Shown here one piece after another: positions 51,442 through 60,602 of a stretch of 64,000 nt of DNA. Each line of letters opens with the position of its first letter. Position 1 is the first letter of the stretch. The position numbers and the translations under genes were made by a program. The DNA is taken from the NCBI GenBank assembly GCA_900110635.1, contig FOEK01000016.1, positions 1 to 64,000 on the forward strand, in the 5' to 3' direction. Under the pieces are notes generated by a model. That model was not told where the DNA came from. It did not search any database and saw only the letters and a program-made list of their open reading frames with translations. This DNA is from Lachnospiraceae bacterium NE2001. GTDB taxonomy: Bacteria; Bacillota; Clostridia; Lachnospirales; Lachnospiraceae.

Positions 51442-52005
51442 TTGAGTACTAAAAAGAAGAATATAGGACGTAAGCCTATGAGGCGCTGCGTGTGCTGTGA
51501 GGCTGAAAAGCCCAAGAGTGATATGACCAGGATCGTTGTGTCAGGCCGGAATACTGAGATAGATTCAGTGGTGAAGGACGACAGCGGCAAACAGCACGGC
51601 CGGGGCGCTTACATTTGCAAAAATGAAATATGTATAGAGAAAGCGTATCAGGATGGCCTGATAGACGACGAGGTTCGCGCCCTCTGTTTAGAGGAGGCCG
51701 AGAAGTACAAGCTGAGTCTGCTTCCAATCGCTATGAAGGCCGGGGCAATTGCTGCCGGTGAGTATCAGTGCGAGGAGGCCATAAAGACAGGCGAGGCCGT
51801 GTTCGTTATCATTTCACAGGACGCATCAGACAATACGCGAAAGAAGTTTACGGATAAGTGCACATACTACCATATCCCTTATGTCATATACGGCAGGAAG
51901 ACGGAGCTGGGGCAGCTTATCGGTAAGGCTGAACGTTCAGTTATAGCAGTTAAAAATCAGGATTTTGGTACTCAGTTTAGTATACGATTTGGAGGTAATG
52001 AATGA
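51442..52005 (+). CDS. YlxR (RnpM) - YlxQ (L7Ae-like) fusion protein
   Basis: 187 aa. Residues 1-90 are YlxR: RKPMRRCVCCEAEKPKSDMTRIV and GRGAYICKNEICIEKA; in Bacillus YlxR binds RNase P RNA. Residues about 95-187 are a YlxQ/L7Ae-type RNA-binding domain (KAGAIAAGEYQCEEAIKTG, VFVIISQDASDNTRKK, YGRKTELGQLIGKAERSVIAV). In most Firmicutes these are two genes; here they form one uninterrupted frame. The start is TTG 51442, five bases after AAGGAG. It overlaps infB by 4 bp (ATGA). Confidence 0.9.
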   Translation: MSTKKKNIGRKPMRRCVCCEAEKPKSDMTRIVVSGRNTEIDSVVKDDSGKQHGRGAYICKNEICIEKAYQDGLIDDEVRALCLEEAEKYKLSLLPIAMKAGAIAAGEYQCEEAIKTGEAVFVIISQDASDNTRKKFTDKCTYYHIPYVIYGRKTELGQLIGKAERSVIAVKNQDFGTQFSIRFGGNE

Positions 52006-54815
52006 AAATATTACTATTTGCGAAAGAATTAACTAATGAAGCGGGCAGACAGGTAACGCCTAGCGAGGTAGTTAGAGTTCTATCGAAGAAGAGAGATGGC
52101 CTTACCATGGCATCTGACATAGATGAGAAGCTGATGAATTACGCTAAGATGATGATCACAGGCGAGAAGGCTGAAGCTCCAGCAAAGAAGTCAGAGCCAA
52201 AGGCAGCAGCAGCTGCTCCTGCAAAGAAGCCAGCCAAGAAGGCTGCTCCTAAGACTGATGCTAGCAAAGAGAAGGCACCATCTAAGTCAGCTTCAAAGTC
52301 AGCAGCAAAGCCTGCTGCTAAGAGAGTTACTCCTCTGAAGCCAAGAGTTTCGGCAGAGGAGAAGGAGGCTATGAAGAAGGGCCCAGCTGCACTAGCTGCA
52401 TATAAGAGAAAGGTTGCTGCTGAAAATGCCGCTCTGGAGGCTGCAAAGAAGCCAGCTAAGGCTCCAGAAGCAGTTGAACCAGCTAAGACAGAAGAAGTTA
52501 AGGTAGAAGAGAAGATTGAAGAAGTAAAGACAACTTCAGAGACCGTTGAGACAGCTCCAGCAGCTGCTGAGGCTCCGGCAAAGGTTGAGGAGAAGGTTGA
52601 AACTGCACCTGGGACAAAGACCGAAGAAAAGGCTGAGGTAAAGCCTGAGGTAAAGCCTGAGGCAAAGGCTGAAACAAAGCCTGAAGCTAAGAAAGATAAT
52701 TCTGGCAATAAGTCAGGTGACAGAGGACCTAGAGGCGACAGGTCTGACAGACCAGCTAAGTCTGATAAGTTTGATAAAAAGGATAAGTCTGATGACAAGT
52801 TCGACAAGAAGAACCGTTCCAACAAGCCAGCAAAGGCTGAGGCATCAGAGGCACCTTCAGATTCCAAGAAGTCTTCTGGAAGAAAGGGCGACAAGTCCAA
52901 GGATAAGGAGAAGGAGGCTCGTAGAGAGAATAGAGAGACTCGTAACTCCAGACGTGAGGATAAGCGTTCTAAGAAAGACTTTAGAAATGTAGATGATATG
53001 GATACTGGCGAGAGAAGAAAGAAGCCAGCCAAGAAGCAGGAGAAGAAGGAAGAGGAAGTAATCAAGACAGTTACACTTCCAGAGGTTCTCACTCTTGGCG
53101 AGTTCGCTTCCAAGATCAAGCAGCCAGTTAACCAGCTTATAAAGAAGCTCTTCCTTGAAGGTAAGATGTATACTGTTAACTCAGACATCACCTACGAAGA
53201 GGCTGAACTGATCGCTCTTGAGTATAACATTATCTGTGAGCAGGAAGTAAAGGTTGATATCGTTGAGGAGGCTCTTCGTGATATCGAGGATCCAGAGGAT
53301 TCACTTGTAACAAGACCTCCAGTAGTCTGTGTAATGGGTCACGTAGATCACGGTAAGACATCCCTTCTTGATGCTATCCGTAAGACCAGCGTAACAACTG
53401 GAGAGGCTGGTGGTATCACACAGCACATCGGTGCTTACACAGTAGAGATCAACGGACGTAAGATAACATTTCTTGATACTCCTGGACACGAAGCTTTCAC
53501 AGCTATGCGTCTCAGAGGTGCTATGGCAACAGATATCGCAATCCTGGTTGTTGCTGCAGATGATGGTGTTATGCCACAGACTGTAGAGGCTATTAATCAC
53601 GCAAAGGCTGCAGGTATCGAGATCATCGTTGCAGTTAACAAGATAGATAAGCCATCAGCTAACATAGAAAGAGTTAAGCAGGAGCTCACAGAGTACGGCC
53701 TCATCGCTGAGGACTGGGGCGGCAGCACAGTATTTGCACCTGTTTCAGCACATACTCATGAGGGTATTGACAACCTGCTTGAAATGATACTGCTCACCAG
53801 CGATATCCTTGAGCTCAAGGCTAATCCTAAGCGTAAGGCTCGTGGTATCGTTATCGAGGCTAAGCTGGATAAGGGCCGTGGTGCAGTTGCAACACTTCTT
53901 GTTCAGAAGGGAACACTGAAGGTGGGAGATTTCATCGCAATCGGCGAGTCCCACGGTCGTGTAAGAGCTATGACAGACGACAAGCAGAAGGCTCTCAAAG
54001 AAGCAACACCTTCTATGCCTGTTGAGGTAATCGGTCTTTCAACCGTTCCTAACACAGGTGAGATCTTCATCGCTACAGATACAGAGAAGGAGGCACGTAA
54101 CATCAGTGACGCCTTCATCACACGTGGAAAGGAGAACCTCATTGCCGAGACCAAGGCTAAGATGTCACTTGACGATATCTTCAACCAGATGCAGGAGGGT
54201 ACTCTTAAGGAGCTTAATATCATTATCAAGGCTGACGTTCAGGGTTCAGTTGAAGCCCTTAAGCAGAGTCTTCTTAAGCTCTCTAACGAAGAAATAGTTA
54301 TAAAATGTATTCACTCGGGCGTTGGTGCCATCAACGAGTCCGATGTTACCCTTGCAGGTGCATCAGGCGCTATAATCATTGGTTTCAACGTTCGTCCAGA
54401 GCCGCTGGCTAAGCAGCTTGCCGACAACGAGAAGGTTGATATCCGTCTCTACAAGGTTATCTACAATGCCATCGACGATATCGAGTCCGCTATGAAGGGT
54501 ATGCTTGACCCAATCTTCGAGGAGAAGGTTATTGGTCACGGTGTTATCCGTCAGACATTCAAGGCTTCAGGTATCGGTACGATCGCTGGTACATTTGTTG
54601 AGGACGGTGCTATCGAGCGAAATGCATCAGCACGTATCTCCCGTGGCGGCGACCAGATATGGGAAGGCAAGATTGCATCTCTCAAGCGTTTCAACGACGA
54701 CGCAAAGGAAGTCAAGGCCGGCTACGAGTGTGGTATTGTATTTGATTCATTTAACGACGTTCGCGAGGACGACACCATCGAAGTCTACAAGATGGTCGAA
54801 ATCCCACGCACCTAG
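52002..54815 (+). CDS. infB: translation initiation factor IF-2
   Basis: 937 aa. A short IF2-N-like start is followed by a long low-complexity Ala/Lys/Pro/Glu region (about 45-345), then a second IF2-N domain ([27 protein letters not shown]), the GTPase with [17 protein letters not shown] and NKIDK, and the C-terminal fMet-tRNA-binding domains. It positions initiator tRNA on the 30S subunit. GGAGG lies before the ATG, which overlaps the previous stop. Confidence 0.97.
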   Translation: MKILLFAKELTNEAGRQVTPSEVVRVLSKKRDGLTMASDIDEKLMNYAKMMITGEKAEAPAKKSEPKAAAAAPAKKPAKKAAPKTDASKEKAPSKSASKSAAKPAAKRVTPLKPRVSAEEKEAMKKGPAALAAYKRKVAAENAALEAAKKPAKAPEAVEPAKTEEVKVEEKIEEVKTTSETVETAPAAAEAPAKVEEKVETAPGTKTEEKAEVKPEVKPEAKAETKPEAKKDNSGNKSGDRGPRGDRSDRPAKSDKFDKKDKSDDKFDKKNRSNKPAKAEASEAPSDSKKSSGRKGDKSKDKEKEARRENRETRNSRREDKRSKKDFRNVDDMDTGERRKKPAKKQEKKEEEVIKTVTLPEVLTLGEFASKIKQPVNQLIKKLFLEGKMYTVNSDITYEEAELIALEYNIICEQEVKVDIVEEALRDIEDPEDSLVTRPPVVCVMGHVDHGKTSLLDAIRKTSVTTGEAGGITQHIGAYTVEINGRKITFLDTPGHEAFTAMRLRGAMATDIAILVVAADDGVMPQTVEAINHAKAAGIEIIVAVNKIDKPSANIERVKQELTEYGLIAEDWGGSTVFAPVSAHTHEGIDNLLEMILLTSDILELKANPKRKARGIVIEAKLDKGRGAVATLLVQKGTLKVGDFIAIGESHGRVRAMTDDKQKALKEATPSMPVEVIGLSTVPNTGEIFIATDTEKEARNISDAFITRGKENLIAETKAKMSLDDIFNQMQEGTLKELNIIIKADVQGSVEALKQSLLKLSNEEIVIKCIHSGVGAINESDVTLAGASGAIIIGFNVRPEPLAKQLADNEKVDIRLYKVIYNAIDDIESAMKGMLDPIFEEKVIGHGVIRQTFKASGIGTIAGTFVEDGAIERNASARISRGGDQIWEGKIASLKRFNDDAKEVKAGYECGIVFDSFNDVREDDTIEVYKMVEIPRT

Positions 54816-54866
54816 CCTTCCCCTTGAGAGGAAGGTGGCCGAGCGTAGCGAGGTCGGATGAGGTGT
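54815..54866. repeat. repeat family A, copy 6
   Basis: CCTTCCCCTTGAGAGGAAGG hairpin, then CCGAGCGTAGCGAGGTCGG hairpin, ending ATGAGGTGT. It starts at the last base of the infB stop and ends 9 bp before the AGGAG site of rbfA, inside the operon. Confidence 0.8.
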
Positions 54867-54885
54867 ATAAATAGGAGTACAATAA

Positions 54886-55254
54886 ATGAGAGGAAATAAT
54901 CCGAAACGTGCACGCACAAACAGTGATGTGCAGCGCGTCATAAGTCACGTTATCGAGTTCGAAATCAAGGACCCAAGAGTCAGCTCTCTGGTATCCGTGG
55001 TAAAATGTGACGTGACCAACGACTTAAAAGAATGTAAATGCTATATCTCGGTACTGGGGGACGAGGAGGCTGGCAAGTCCACACTTGACGGTCTTAACAG
55101 CGCCAAGGGCTTCGTAAGAAAGCGCCTGGCTGAGTCTCTCAATATGAGATATACACCAGAGATAACATTTGTACTCGATAGATCAATCGAGTACGGTGTT
55201 ATGATGTCTAAGAAGATAGACGATATTATGAAAGGTGAATCAGATGGCGAGTGA
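54886..55254 (+). CDS. rbfA: ribosome-binding factor A
   Basis: 122 aa. RTNSDVQRVISHVIEFEIKDPRVSSLVSV and the C-terminal RYTPEITFVLDRSIEYG are family signatures. It binds the 30S subunit during cold-sensitive maturation. AGGAG precedes the ATG; the end overlaps nrnA by 11 bp. Confidence 0.95.
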   Translation: MRGNNPKRARTNSDVQRVISHVIEFEIKDPRVSSLVSVVKCDVTNDLKECKCYISVLGDEEAGKSTLDGLNSAKGFVRKRLAESLNMRYTPEITFVLDRSIEYGVMMSKKIDDIMKGESDGE

Positions 55255-56218
55255 TATTATCAAAAAATCCAAAAGGCTCCATCAGATGATCGGCGATGCC
55301 GACACCATAGCTATAATCGGCCACATCCATCCGGATGGCGACTGCATTGGCTCCACTATGGCTATGTATAACTATATAAATGATAATTACAAGGGCAAGA
55401 CTGTGCAGGTGTATGCAGAGAGCTTCTCACCCGATTTTAAGATACTTAACGGTACCAGCAAGGTGAAGCATACAGCCTCCAACAAGAGGTACGATCTGGC
55501 CATTTCTCTTGATGTATCTACTATGGAAAGAATGGGAGACTTCCAGGACCTGTACAACAGTGCTATATCTACTGTTTGTATAGATCACCACGTCAGCAAT
55601 GAGGGCTTCGGAGATCTCTGCTATGTGTCGCCTGGTGCATCCAGCGCTTGTGAGGCACTGTGTGATCTTATTGATCTGGAAAAGGTTAGTCTTAAGACTG
55701 CCAGCTGTCTGTTCCTTGGAATGGTACACGATACAGGCGTCTTCCGCTATTCCTGTACTGGCAAGAGAACTATGGAACTTGCTGGTCTCTTTATGGAAAT
55801 GGGAGTCAACTTCGAGCAGATAATAGACGATACATTTTTCAAAAAGACTTATAAGCAGAACCTTCTTGGCGCCCGCGTTATGACGGAGTCAAGGCTCCTG
55901 CTTGACAATAGGCTCATCTTTGGTGTAGTTACAAGCGAGCTGTTCAAAGAAATGGGCTGCACCAAGATGGATACTGACGGAATAGTTGAGCAGCTTCGCC
56001 AGACTGATGGCGTAGAGGTATCGCTGTTCTGTTACCAGCTGAACAAGAAGAAATTCAAATACAGTCTTCGAGCAAAGTCAAAGGTTGATGTAAATGCTGT
56101 GGCTTCTACATTTGGCGGCGGTGGGCACGTAAAAGCTGCAGGCTTCGAGTCCGAACTGCCCTACGAAGAGGTACTGGCCAAAGTTGCCGACCTCGTCAAA
56201 GACCAGCTCGACAACTAA
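55244..56218 (+). CDS. nrnA: DHH/DHHA1 nanoRNase / pAp phosphatase (NrnA type)
   Basis: 324 aa. DHH motifs: GHIHPDGDCIGST, SLDVS, CIDHHVSN, and the DHHA1 end GGGGHVKAAGF. It degrades short oligonucleotides and pAp. An in-frame GTG at 55235 is possible, but AAAGG is eight bases before ATG 55244. It sits at its usual place between rbfA and truB. Confidence 0.93.
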   Translation: MASDIIKKSKRLHQMIGDADTIAIIGHIHPDGDCIGSTMAMYNYINDNYKGKTVQVYAESFSPDFKILNGTSKVKHTASNKRYDLAISLDVSTMERMGDFQDLYNSAISTVCIDHHVSNEGFGDLCYVSPGASSACEALCDLIDLEKVSLKTASCLFLGMVHDTGVFRYSCTGKRTMELAGLFMEMGVNFEQIIDDTFFKKTYKQNLLGARVMTESRLLLDNRLIFGVVTSELFKEMGCTKMDTDGIVEQLRQTDGVEVSLFCYQLNKKKFKYSLRAKSKVDVNAVASTFGGGGHVKAAGFESELPYEEVLAKVADLVKDQLDN

Positions 56219-56258
56219 TGTGCATATTTTATGATTTCAGGTGATTGAGTTTCGACAT

Positions 56259-57227
56259 ATGTATAATGGAATAGTTAATATATACAAGGAGCAGGGCTTT
56301 ACTTCTCACGATGTGGTGGCAAAGCTCCGCGGTATTTACGGTCAGAAGAAGATTGGCCACACCGGTACGCTGGATCCCATGGCGGAGGGCGTGCTGATAG
56401 TCTGTCTCGGTCAGGCGACCAAGCTCTCGGATCTGATCCTGACAAAGGACAAGCAGTACATCGCAAGAATGAAGCTTGGACTGGTTACGGATACAGATGA
56501 TATAACCGGAAATGTGATCGAATCAAAGGAAGATGCTGCAAGACAATTCTTTAATGCTGAGGTCAGGGATCGAATAAACCAGGTGTTCCAGGAGTTTATT
56601 GGCCCGTCTATGCAGATTCCACCGATGTACTCAGCCATCAAGGTAAATGGCAAAAAGCTTTACGAGTACGCCCGGGCTGGCATTACCATTGAGCGTGAGC
56701 CAAGGCCTATCGAGATATATGAAATGAATCTGATAGATATATTTCCCGAGACAGGTGAAATATCATTTTCAGTTAGATGCTCCAAGGGTACTTATATAAG
56801 AAGCCTTATTAGAGATATGGGTGAGAAGCTGGGAACCGGCGCGACTATGTCGGGGCTGCTTCGAGATGATGTAAATGGTATAAAAGCTGAGGATGGTTTC
56901 CGTATCTCGGATCTTCAGACTATGAAAGAAGAGGGCAGACTCGCTGAGTCAGTTCAGCCAATGGATACGATCCTGGCAGCTGTACCCGCAGTCAGCGTAT
57001 CAGATAGTAGCATAAAGCTACTAACTAACGGCAATCGTCTCAGTATTTCCGATATAGAAGCATTTCAGGATGCTAAATCAGGTCAAGCTGAAGATACAGC
57101 TCATATCGCAATATCAAAAAGCTTAGAAGAGGCTATGTTTTTCAGGGTTTATTATCAGGATGAACTGAAAGCCCTTTACAGCTATGATGCTGATAAAAAA
57201 GATTTTAAGGTTTTTAAAATGCTATGA
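56259..57227 (+). CDS. truB: tRNA pseudouridine-55 synthase
   Basis: 322 aa from ATG 56259 (an upstream GTG at 56241 adds six residues; homologues begin at MYNGIVNIYKEQGFTSHDVV). The catalytic Asp is in GHTGTLDPMAEGVL; GQATKLSDLIL and RCSKGTYIRSLIRDMGEKLG follow. It makes psi-55 in the T-loop of tRNAs. No clear ribosome site is visible. It overlaps ribF by 4 bp. Confidence 0.95.
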   Translation: MYNGIVNIYKEQGFTSHDVVAKLRGIYGQKKIGHTGTLDPMAEGVLIVCLGQATKLSDLILTKDKQYIARMKLGLVTDTDDITGNVIESKEDAARQFFNAEVRDRINQVFQEFIGPSMQIPPMYSAIKVNGKKLYEYARAGITIEREPRPIEIYEMNLIDIFPETGEISFSVRCSKGTYIRSLIRDMGEKLGTGATMSGLLRDDVNGIKAEDGFRISDLQTMKEEGRLAESVQPMDTILAAVPAVSVSDSSIKLLTNGNRLSISDIEAFQDAKSGQAEDTAHIAISKSLEEAMFFRVYYQDELKALYSYDADKKDFKVFKML

Positions 57228-58096
57228 AGAAGACAGCGTTAACTATAGGTAAATTCAATGGATTTCATTTGGGACACCAGATGCTTCTTAAGGATATAGC
57301 AGAAGTGGCTGAAAGAGAGGGAATGACTCCCAGGATTCTGAAGCTTGTCACGTCAGACAGCGGAATCTTCGATTCGGCCGAGATCGCTCAGTTTTTGGAG
57401 AATGAGTTTCCATCGATAAAGGATATAGAATATATAACATTTACCCCGGAATTTGCAAAGATGAGTCCCGAAGAGTTCGTGTCCAGGATTCTGGTGGACG
57501 AGATGAACGTGGGCTATGTCTCCGTGGGAGTGGACTTCCGGTTTGGCAAGGACAGGGCTGGCGATGTCAAGACCTTGAGAGAACTAGGTGAGAAGTACGG
57601 ATTTCGGTTAAATGTTATAGATAAACTCCGCATTGATGAGAACATAGTCAGTTCTTCGCTGATCCGCGAGAAGCTGGCTGACGGCGATATGAAGAGTGCC
57701 GAGAAGTATCTTGGCAGGCCTTACAGTATTATGGGCAAGGTGGAGTCGGGGAAGAAGCTGGGGCGCTCCCTTGGCTATCCAACGGTAAATATCGCTCTGG
57801 ACGAGACGAAGATACTTCCAAGGTACGGAGTGTATTCATCGGTTGTTAGGATTTTTGATGGAAAAGAGTGGCATAATTATTCAGGCATCACCAATATCGG
57901 GATGAGACCATCCATCGATGATGGCGACAAAGCCACGGTTGAAACATTTATATATGATTTTAATGATGATATCTACGGATTTGATGTTATAATAGTACCT
58001 GAAGTTTTCATTCGAGATGAGAGACATTTCACGGGACTTGAGGAACTTACGCAGCAGATAGCAAAGGATATCGAAATGGCGGCTTCGCTGGCATAA
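57224..58096 (+). CDS. ribF: bifunctional riboflavin kinase / FAD synthetase
   Basis: 290 aa. The nucleotidyltransferase domain has IGKFNGFHLGHQMLL, where the usual GxFDGVHxGH Asp and Val are Asn and Phe, and VGVDFRFGKDRAG and SSSLIREKL. The kinase domain has GRSLGYPTVNIAL, RYGVYSS and TFIYDFNDDIYG. It converts riboflavin to FMN and FAD. The start overlaps the truB stop (ATGA). Confidence 0.93.
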   Translation: MKKTALTIGKFNGFHLGHQMLLKDIAEVAEREGMTPRILKLVTSDSGIFDSAEIAQFLENEFPSIKDIEYITFTPEFAKMSPEEFVSRILVDEMNVGYVSVGVDFRFGKDRAGDVKTLRELGEKYGFRLNVIDKLRIDENIVSSSLIREKLADGDMKSAEKYLGRPYSIMGKVESGKKLGRSLGYPTVNIALDETKILPRYGVYSSVVRIFDGKEWHNYSGITNIGMRPSIDDGDKATVETFIYDFNDDIYGFDVIIVPEVFIRDERHFTGLEELTQQIAKDIEMAASLA

Positions 58097-58117
58097 CAAC
58101 TATGCGGCAAGTCATTC

Positions 58118-58189
58118 GCACCAGTAGCTCAGTGGATAGAGCAATGGCCTCCGGAGCCATGTGCGTGGGTTCGATTCCCGTCTGGTGCA
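58118..58189 (+). tRNA. tRNA-Arg (anticodon CCG)
   Basis: 72 nt cloverleaf. Acceptor GCACCAG pairs with CTGGTGC, discriminator A. D-arm GCTC-AGTGGATA-GAGC, anticodon arm ATGGC-CTCCGGA-GCCAT with anticodon CCG (reads CGG), and T-arm GTGGG-TTCGATT-CCCGT with two G-T pairs. No CCA is encoded. It lies in the gap between ribF and the next gene. Confidence 0.95.
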
Positions 58190-58254
58190 CTACAGCAATA
58201 TATAACGTAACAACGGATAAATATTTTTTGTGTTTAATAGTGAGGAAGAAAGAT

Positions 58255-58887
58255 ATGGCAAAGAACAGGAAACAAGAAGTTAAGATTAAGAAGATGCTGC
58301 TGTTAGTTTGGACAGTCTTCATTATGGCCCTCATTTCACTGGGAGTCATCGCATATAACAAGCGTGATACCGTGAAAGAAGACCTGGATATGTCATTTAG
58401 CACCAGATTTTCTTACCAGACCAACGCCAATCCTGACATCAACGCTTTGATCATTACATATCTCAGCGCTATGTCCTCCAGTGATCAGGCGACGCTCCAG
58501 TCCTGCGTAGTTGATCCTACACAGTACGACAATATGTCCACAGTTCAGAGCCAGTCCAAGGTCATCACTGCATACAAGAACATCAACTGCTACACAGTTG
58601 AGGGTATGGACGAAAACTCCACAGTTGTATATGCCATCGCTAACATTTCAATAGTAAATGTGGAATCTACACCGCTGGATATGCTGGGCCCTTACTATGT
58701 AGTTAAGAAGGACGGCCACTATCTGATTGACAACACAATGCTCAGCCAGGAAGTTTCCGACTATATAGGTAAGCTGAACCGCACCTCAGATATCCAGGAT
58801 CTCTATAAAATGGTAAAGGACGACGAGGACAAAAAGGCAGAGCAGGATCCAGCCTTCAAGGAATTCCTGAACCGCCTCAACAACTAA
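58255..58887 (+). CDS. hypothetical membrane-anchored protein
   Basis: 210 aa from ATG 58255, after GAGGAAG; a longer frame from 58102 runs through the tRNA and is rejected. A basic N-terminus and one helix (about 14-34) anchor an extracytoplasmic domain of about 170 residues. The NPDINALIITYLSAMSSSDQATL segment recalls NTF2-like domains. The C-terminus is charged. Its function is unknown. Confidence 0.75.
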   Translation: MAKNRKQEVKIKKMLLLVWTVFIMALISLGVIAYNKRDTVKEDLDMSFSTRFSYQTNANPDINALIITYLSAMSSSDQATLQSCVVDPTQYDNMSTVQSQSKVITAYKNINCYTVEGMDENSTVVYAIANISIVNVESTPLDMLGPYYVVKKDGHYLIDNTMLSQEVSDYIGKLNRTSDIQDLYKMVKDDEDKKAEQDPAFKEFLNRLNN

Positions 58888-58897
58888 GTAAAATAAT

Positions 58898-58932
58898 AGC
58901 CGATTCTCGAGCAAGAGAATCGGCTGTTTTTT
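58898..58932. terminator. bidirectional terminator
   Basis: AGCCGATTCTC pairs with GAGAATCGGCT around a five- to six-base loop. TTTTTT follows on the plus strand and a T-rich CTATTATTTTA on the minus strand, so it serves both convergent genes. Confidence 0.85.
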
Positions 58933-59389
58933 ACTTGTCGTCGCTCAGGTTTAATACTGAGATGTTTATGCCTCGTGGCTGTACCGGGGTTGAGAACACG
59001 ATCTGGGTTTCTGTTTTTCCGTAGGTCTGCAGCTGTCCGATGAAGATATCCAGCTCCTGAGTGCTTGGGAAGCAAACCTTGATCAGCATAGAGTAGTTGC
59101 CGGTAACGCAGTTGCATTCAAGGACATTTGGACACGCCTCTATAAATGGATAAAACTCCACTTTCTGATGTGGCTCCAGTGTGAGATTGATAAATGCTGT
59201 TATATGGTATCCCAGCGTTACAGGATCCAGTGTTGCGTGGTAGCCTGTCAGGATGCCCTGTGCCTCCAGCCTCTCGATTCGCGCTGACACAGCGGGGGAG
59301 GATAGCTCCACCTTTTCAGCCAGGTACTTCAGCGGATATCTAGCGTTCTCCTGTAATAGGGATATGATCTTTGAATCTATCTTGTCCAT
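58931..59389 (-). CDS. Lrp/AsnC family transcriptional regulator
   Basis: 152 aa, the only minus-strand gene. N-terminal winged helix (MDKIDSKIISLLQENARYPLKYLAEKVELSSPAVSARIERLE) and a C-terminal RAM ligand domain (GYHITAFINLTLEPHQK, VTGNYSMLIKV). It should bind DNA as dimers or octamers in response to an amino acid. The start at 59389 follows GGAG AAATGTT on the minus strand; the frame upstream to 59458 has no site. Its targets are unknown. An RluF-like gene is divergent. Confidence 0.9.
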   Translation of the reverse strand: MDKIDSKIISLLQENARYPLKYLAEKVELSSPAVSARIERLEAQGILTGYHATLDPVTLGYHITAFINLTLEPHQKVEFYPFIEACPNVLECNCVTGNYSMLIKVCFPSTQELDIFIGQLQTYGKTETQIVFSTPVQPRGINISVLNLSDDK

Positions 59390-59418
59390 AACATTTCTCC
59401 AATTTTTGAATAAGTCAT

Positions 59419-59458
59419 ATAATACTGTCCCCGCGGTTTTTGTTAAGAAAATTAACAA
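59419..59458 (-). promoter_or_regulatory. promoter and palindrome of the Lrp-type gene
   Basis: On the minus strand TTAACA (59446-59441) and TATTAT (59424-59419) are 16 bp apart. The -35 lies in TTGTTAA-GAAAA-TTAACAA (59440-59458), a perfect 7-bp inverted repeat that could be the operator for self-control. Confidence 0.45.
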
Positions 59459-59563
59459 TTCTCTGGCAGACTCTTTGTATTATAAACCTATCGGAATAAA
59501 AATGCCACTATTTTTTAATATATTTAAGTGAAAAATATATAATAGTTAATATTTTAAGGTTAG

Positions 59564-59592
59564 TTGAATAATCCATGAAAAAAAGCTATAAT
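59564..59592 (+). promoter_or_regulatory. promoter of the RluF-like gene
   Basis: TTGAAT (59564-59569), 17 bp, TATAAT (59587-59592), 55 bp before the start codon. Confidence 0.65.
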
Positions 59593-59646
59593 ATCTAGTT
59601 GTGCTGGAATAGACGCAGCGATATTTTGATATTAGAAAGTTAAACG

Positions 59647-60489
59647 ATGGAAGATGGAATCCGCTTAAATAAATATCTGAGCCAGTCAGGCATTTTATCT
59701 CGAAGAAAAGCAGACGAAGCGATAGAGCGTGGAGAGGTACTGTTAAATGGTATCAAGGCCGCGCCAGGTGACCGGGTACAGCCAGGCGACAAAGTGACCT
59801 ACAAGGGCGAGGTAGTATCGCCACAGGAAGTGGAGCGTGTGATCCTGGCCTACAACAAACCGCTTGGTTTGGTCTGCACATCGAAGGATGCCGACAAAGA
59901 TAGTATATTCAGGAAGCTTGACTATCCGGATATGCTGTACTACGTTGGACGTCTGGACAAGAACTCCCAGGGGCTGATCCTTCTGACAAATGATGGCGAG
60001 CTGGCCAACAGCATACAGAAGGCTCGCAACAATCACGAGAAGGAATACGTGGTTCGAGTGGACAAGCCGCTGACAGCTGCATTTGTCCGAGGTATGCAAT
60101 CAGGCGTACCCCTGGAACTGGAACCAACTGATGATAGATATGCTGATGGTCAGTCGGGAAGTCGCCGATCAGGAGATGATAATAGAACAGGGGATAATCG
60201 AGCAGCAGATGAAAGTCAATCAGCAGATAAGAAGATTCGTGTAACCAAGAAATGCAAGGTCGTACAGACGGGCAAGAATACATTTCGCATCATTCTTACA
60301 GAAGGCATCAACAGACAGATCCGACGTATGTGCAAGCACTTTGGCTATCGAGTAACCTTTCTGAAGCGCGTCCGCGTGATGAATATAGGTCTCGGCAACC
60401 TGCCGATTGGCGAATACCGCCGCCTGACCCCCAACGAAGAAGCAACACTGCGCAAAATGTGCAATGGGGACTGTCCCCATTGCACATAG
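59647..60489 (+). CDS. RluF-like rRNA pseudouridine synthase
   Basis: 280 aa. S4 domain (RLNKYLSQSGILSRRKADEAI) then the catalytic block YVGRLDKNSQGLILLTNDG with Asp, NNHEKEYVV and GINRQIRRMCKHFGY. NNHEKEYVV and GRLDKNSQG favour RluF (23S U2604) over RluB/RsuA. A hydrophilic insert (about 157-195, Asp/Arg/Ser-rich) interrupts the fold before the last strands. The final residues MCNGDCPHCT and the stop are encoded by a family C repeat. No typical ribosome site; GAAAG lies upstream. Confidence 0.88.
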   Translation: MEDGIRLNKYLSQSGILSRRKADEAIERGEVLLNGIKAAPGDRVQPGDKVTYKGEVVSPQEVERVILAYNKPLGLVCTSKDADKDSIFRKLDYPDMLYYVGRLDKNSQGLILLTNDGELANSIQKARNNHEKEYVVRVDKPLTAAFVRGMQSGVPLELEPTDDRYADGQSGSRRSGDDNRTGDNRAADESQSADKKIRVTKKCKVVQTGKNTFRIILTEGINRQIRRMCKHFGYRVTFLKRVRVMNIGLGNLPIGEYRRLTPNEEATLRKMCNGDCPHCT

Positions 60490-60511
60490 GTGTGTCCCCA
60501 ATTGCACATTT
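60456..60511. repeat. repeat family C, copy 4 (overlaps a coding end)
   Basis: AAATGTGCAATGGGGA-CTG-TCCCCATTGCACAT, a perfect 13-bp stem, followed by a third half GTGTCCCCAATTGCACATTTT. The first half is read as the end of the RluF-like protein. Confidence 0.85.
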
Positions 60512-60602
60512 TGGCATAACGTATAGGCTTGAGTTATATGTGTATAGATAATTTATATTATAACTATAGATAGATTTATTATATAAGTAGTTTAGAATAG
60601 AT

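Noticed and set aside
50736-51590. Minus-strand open frame of 284 codons over nusA
   Set aside because: Ser/Ala-rich mirror of the NusA KH region and acidic tail; no ribosome site or family match.
52139-53191. Long minus-strand open frame (350 codons) inside infB
   Set aside because: It is the antisense of the Ala/Lys/Pro-rich IF-2 linker, Ser/Ala/Leu/Phe-rich without motifs, and infB is certain.
58102-58254. N-terminal extension of the anchored hypothetical protein
   Set aside because: It overlaps the whole tRNA-Arg gene.
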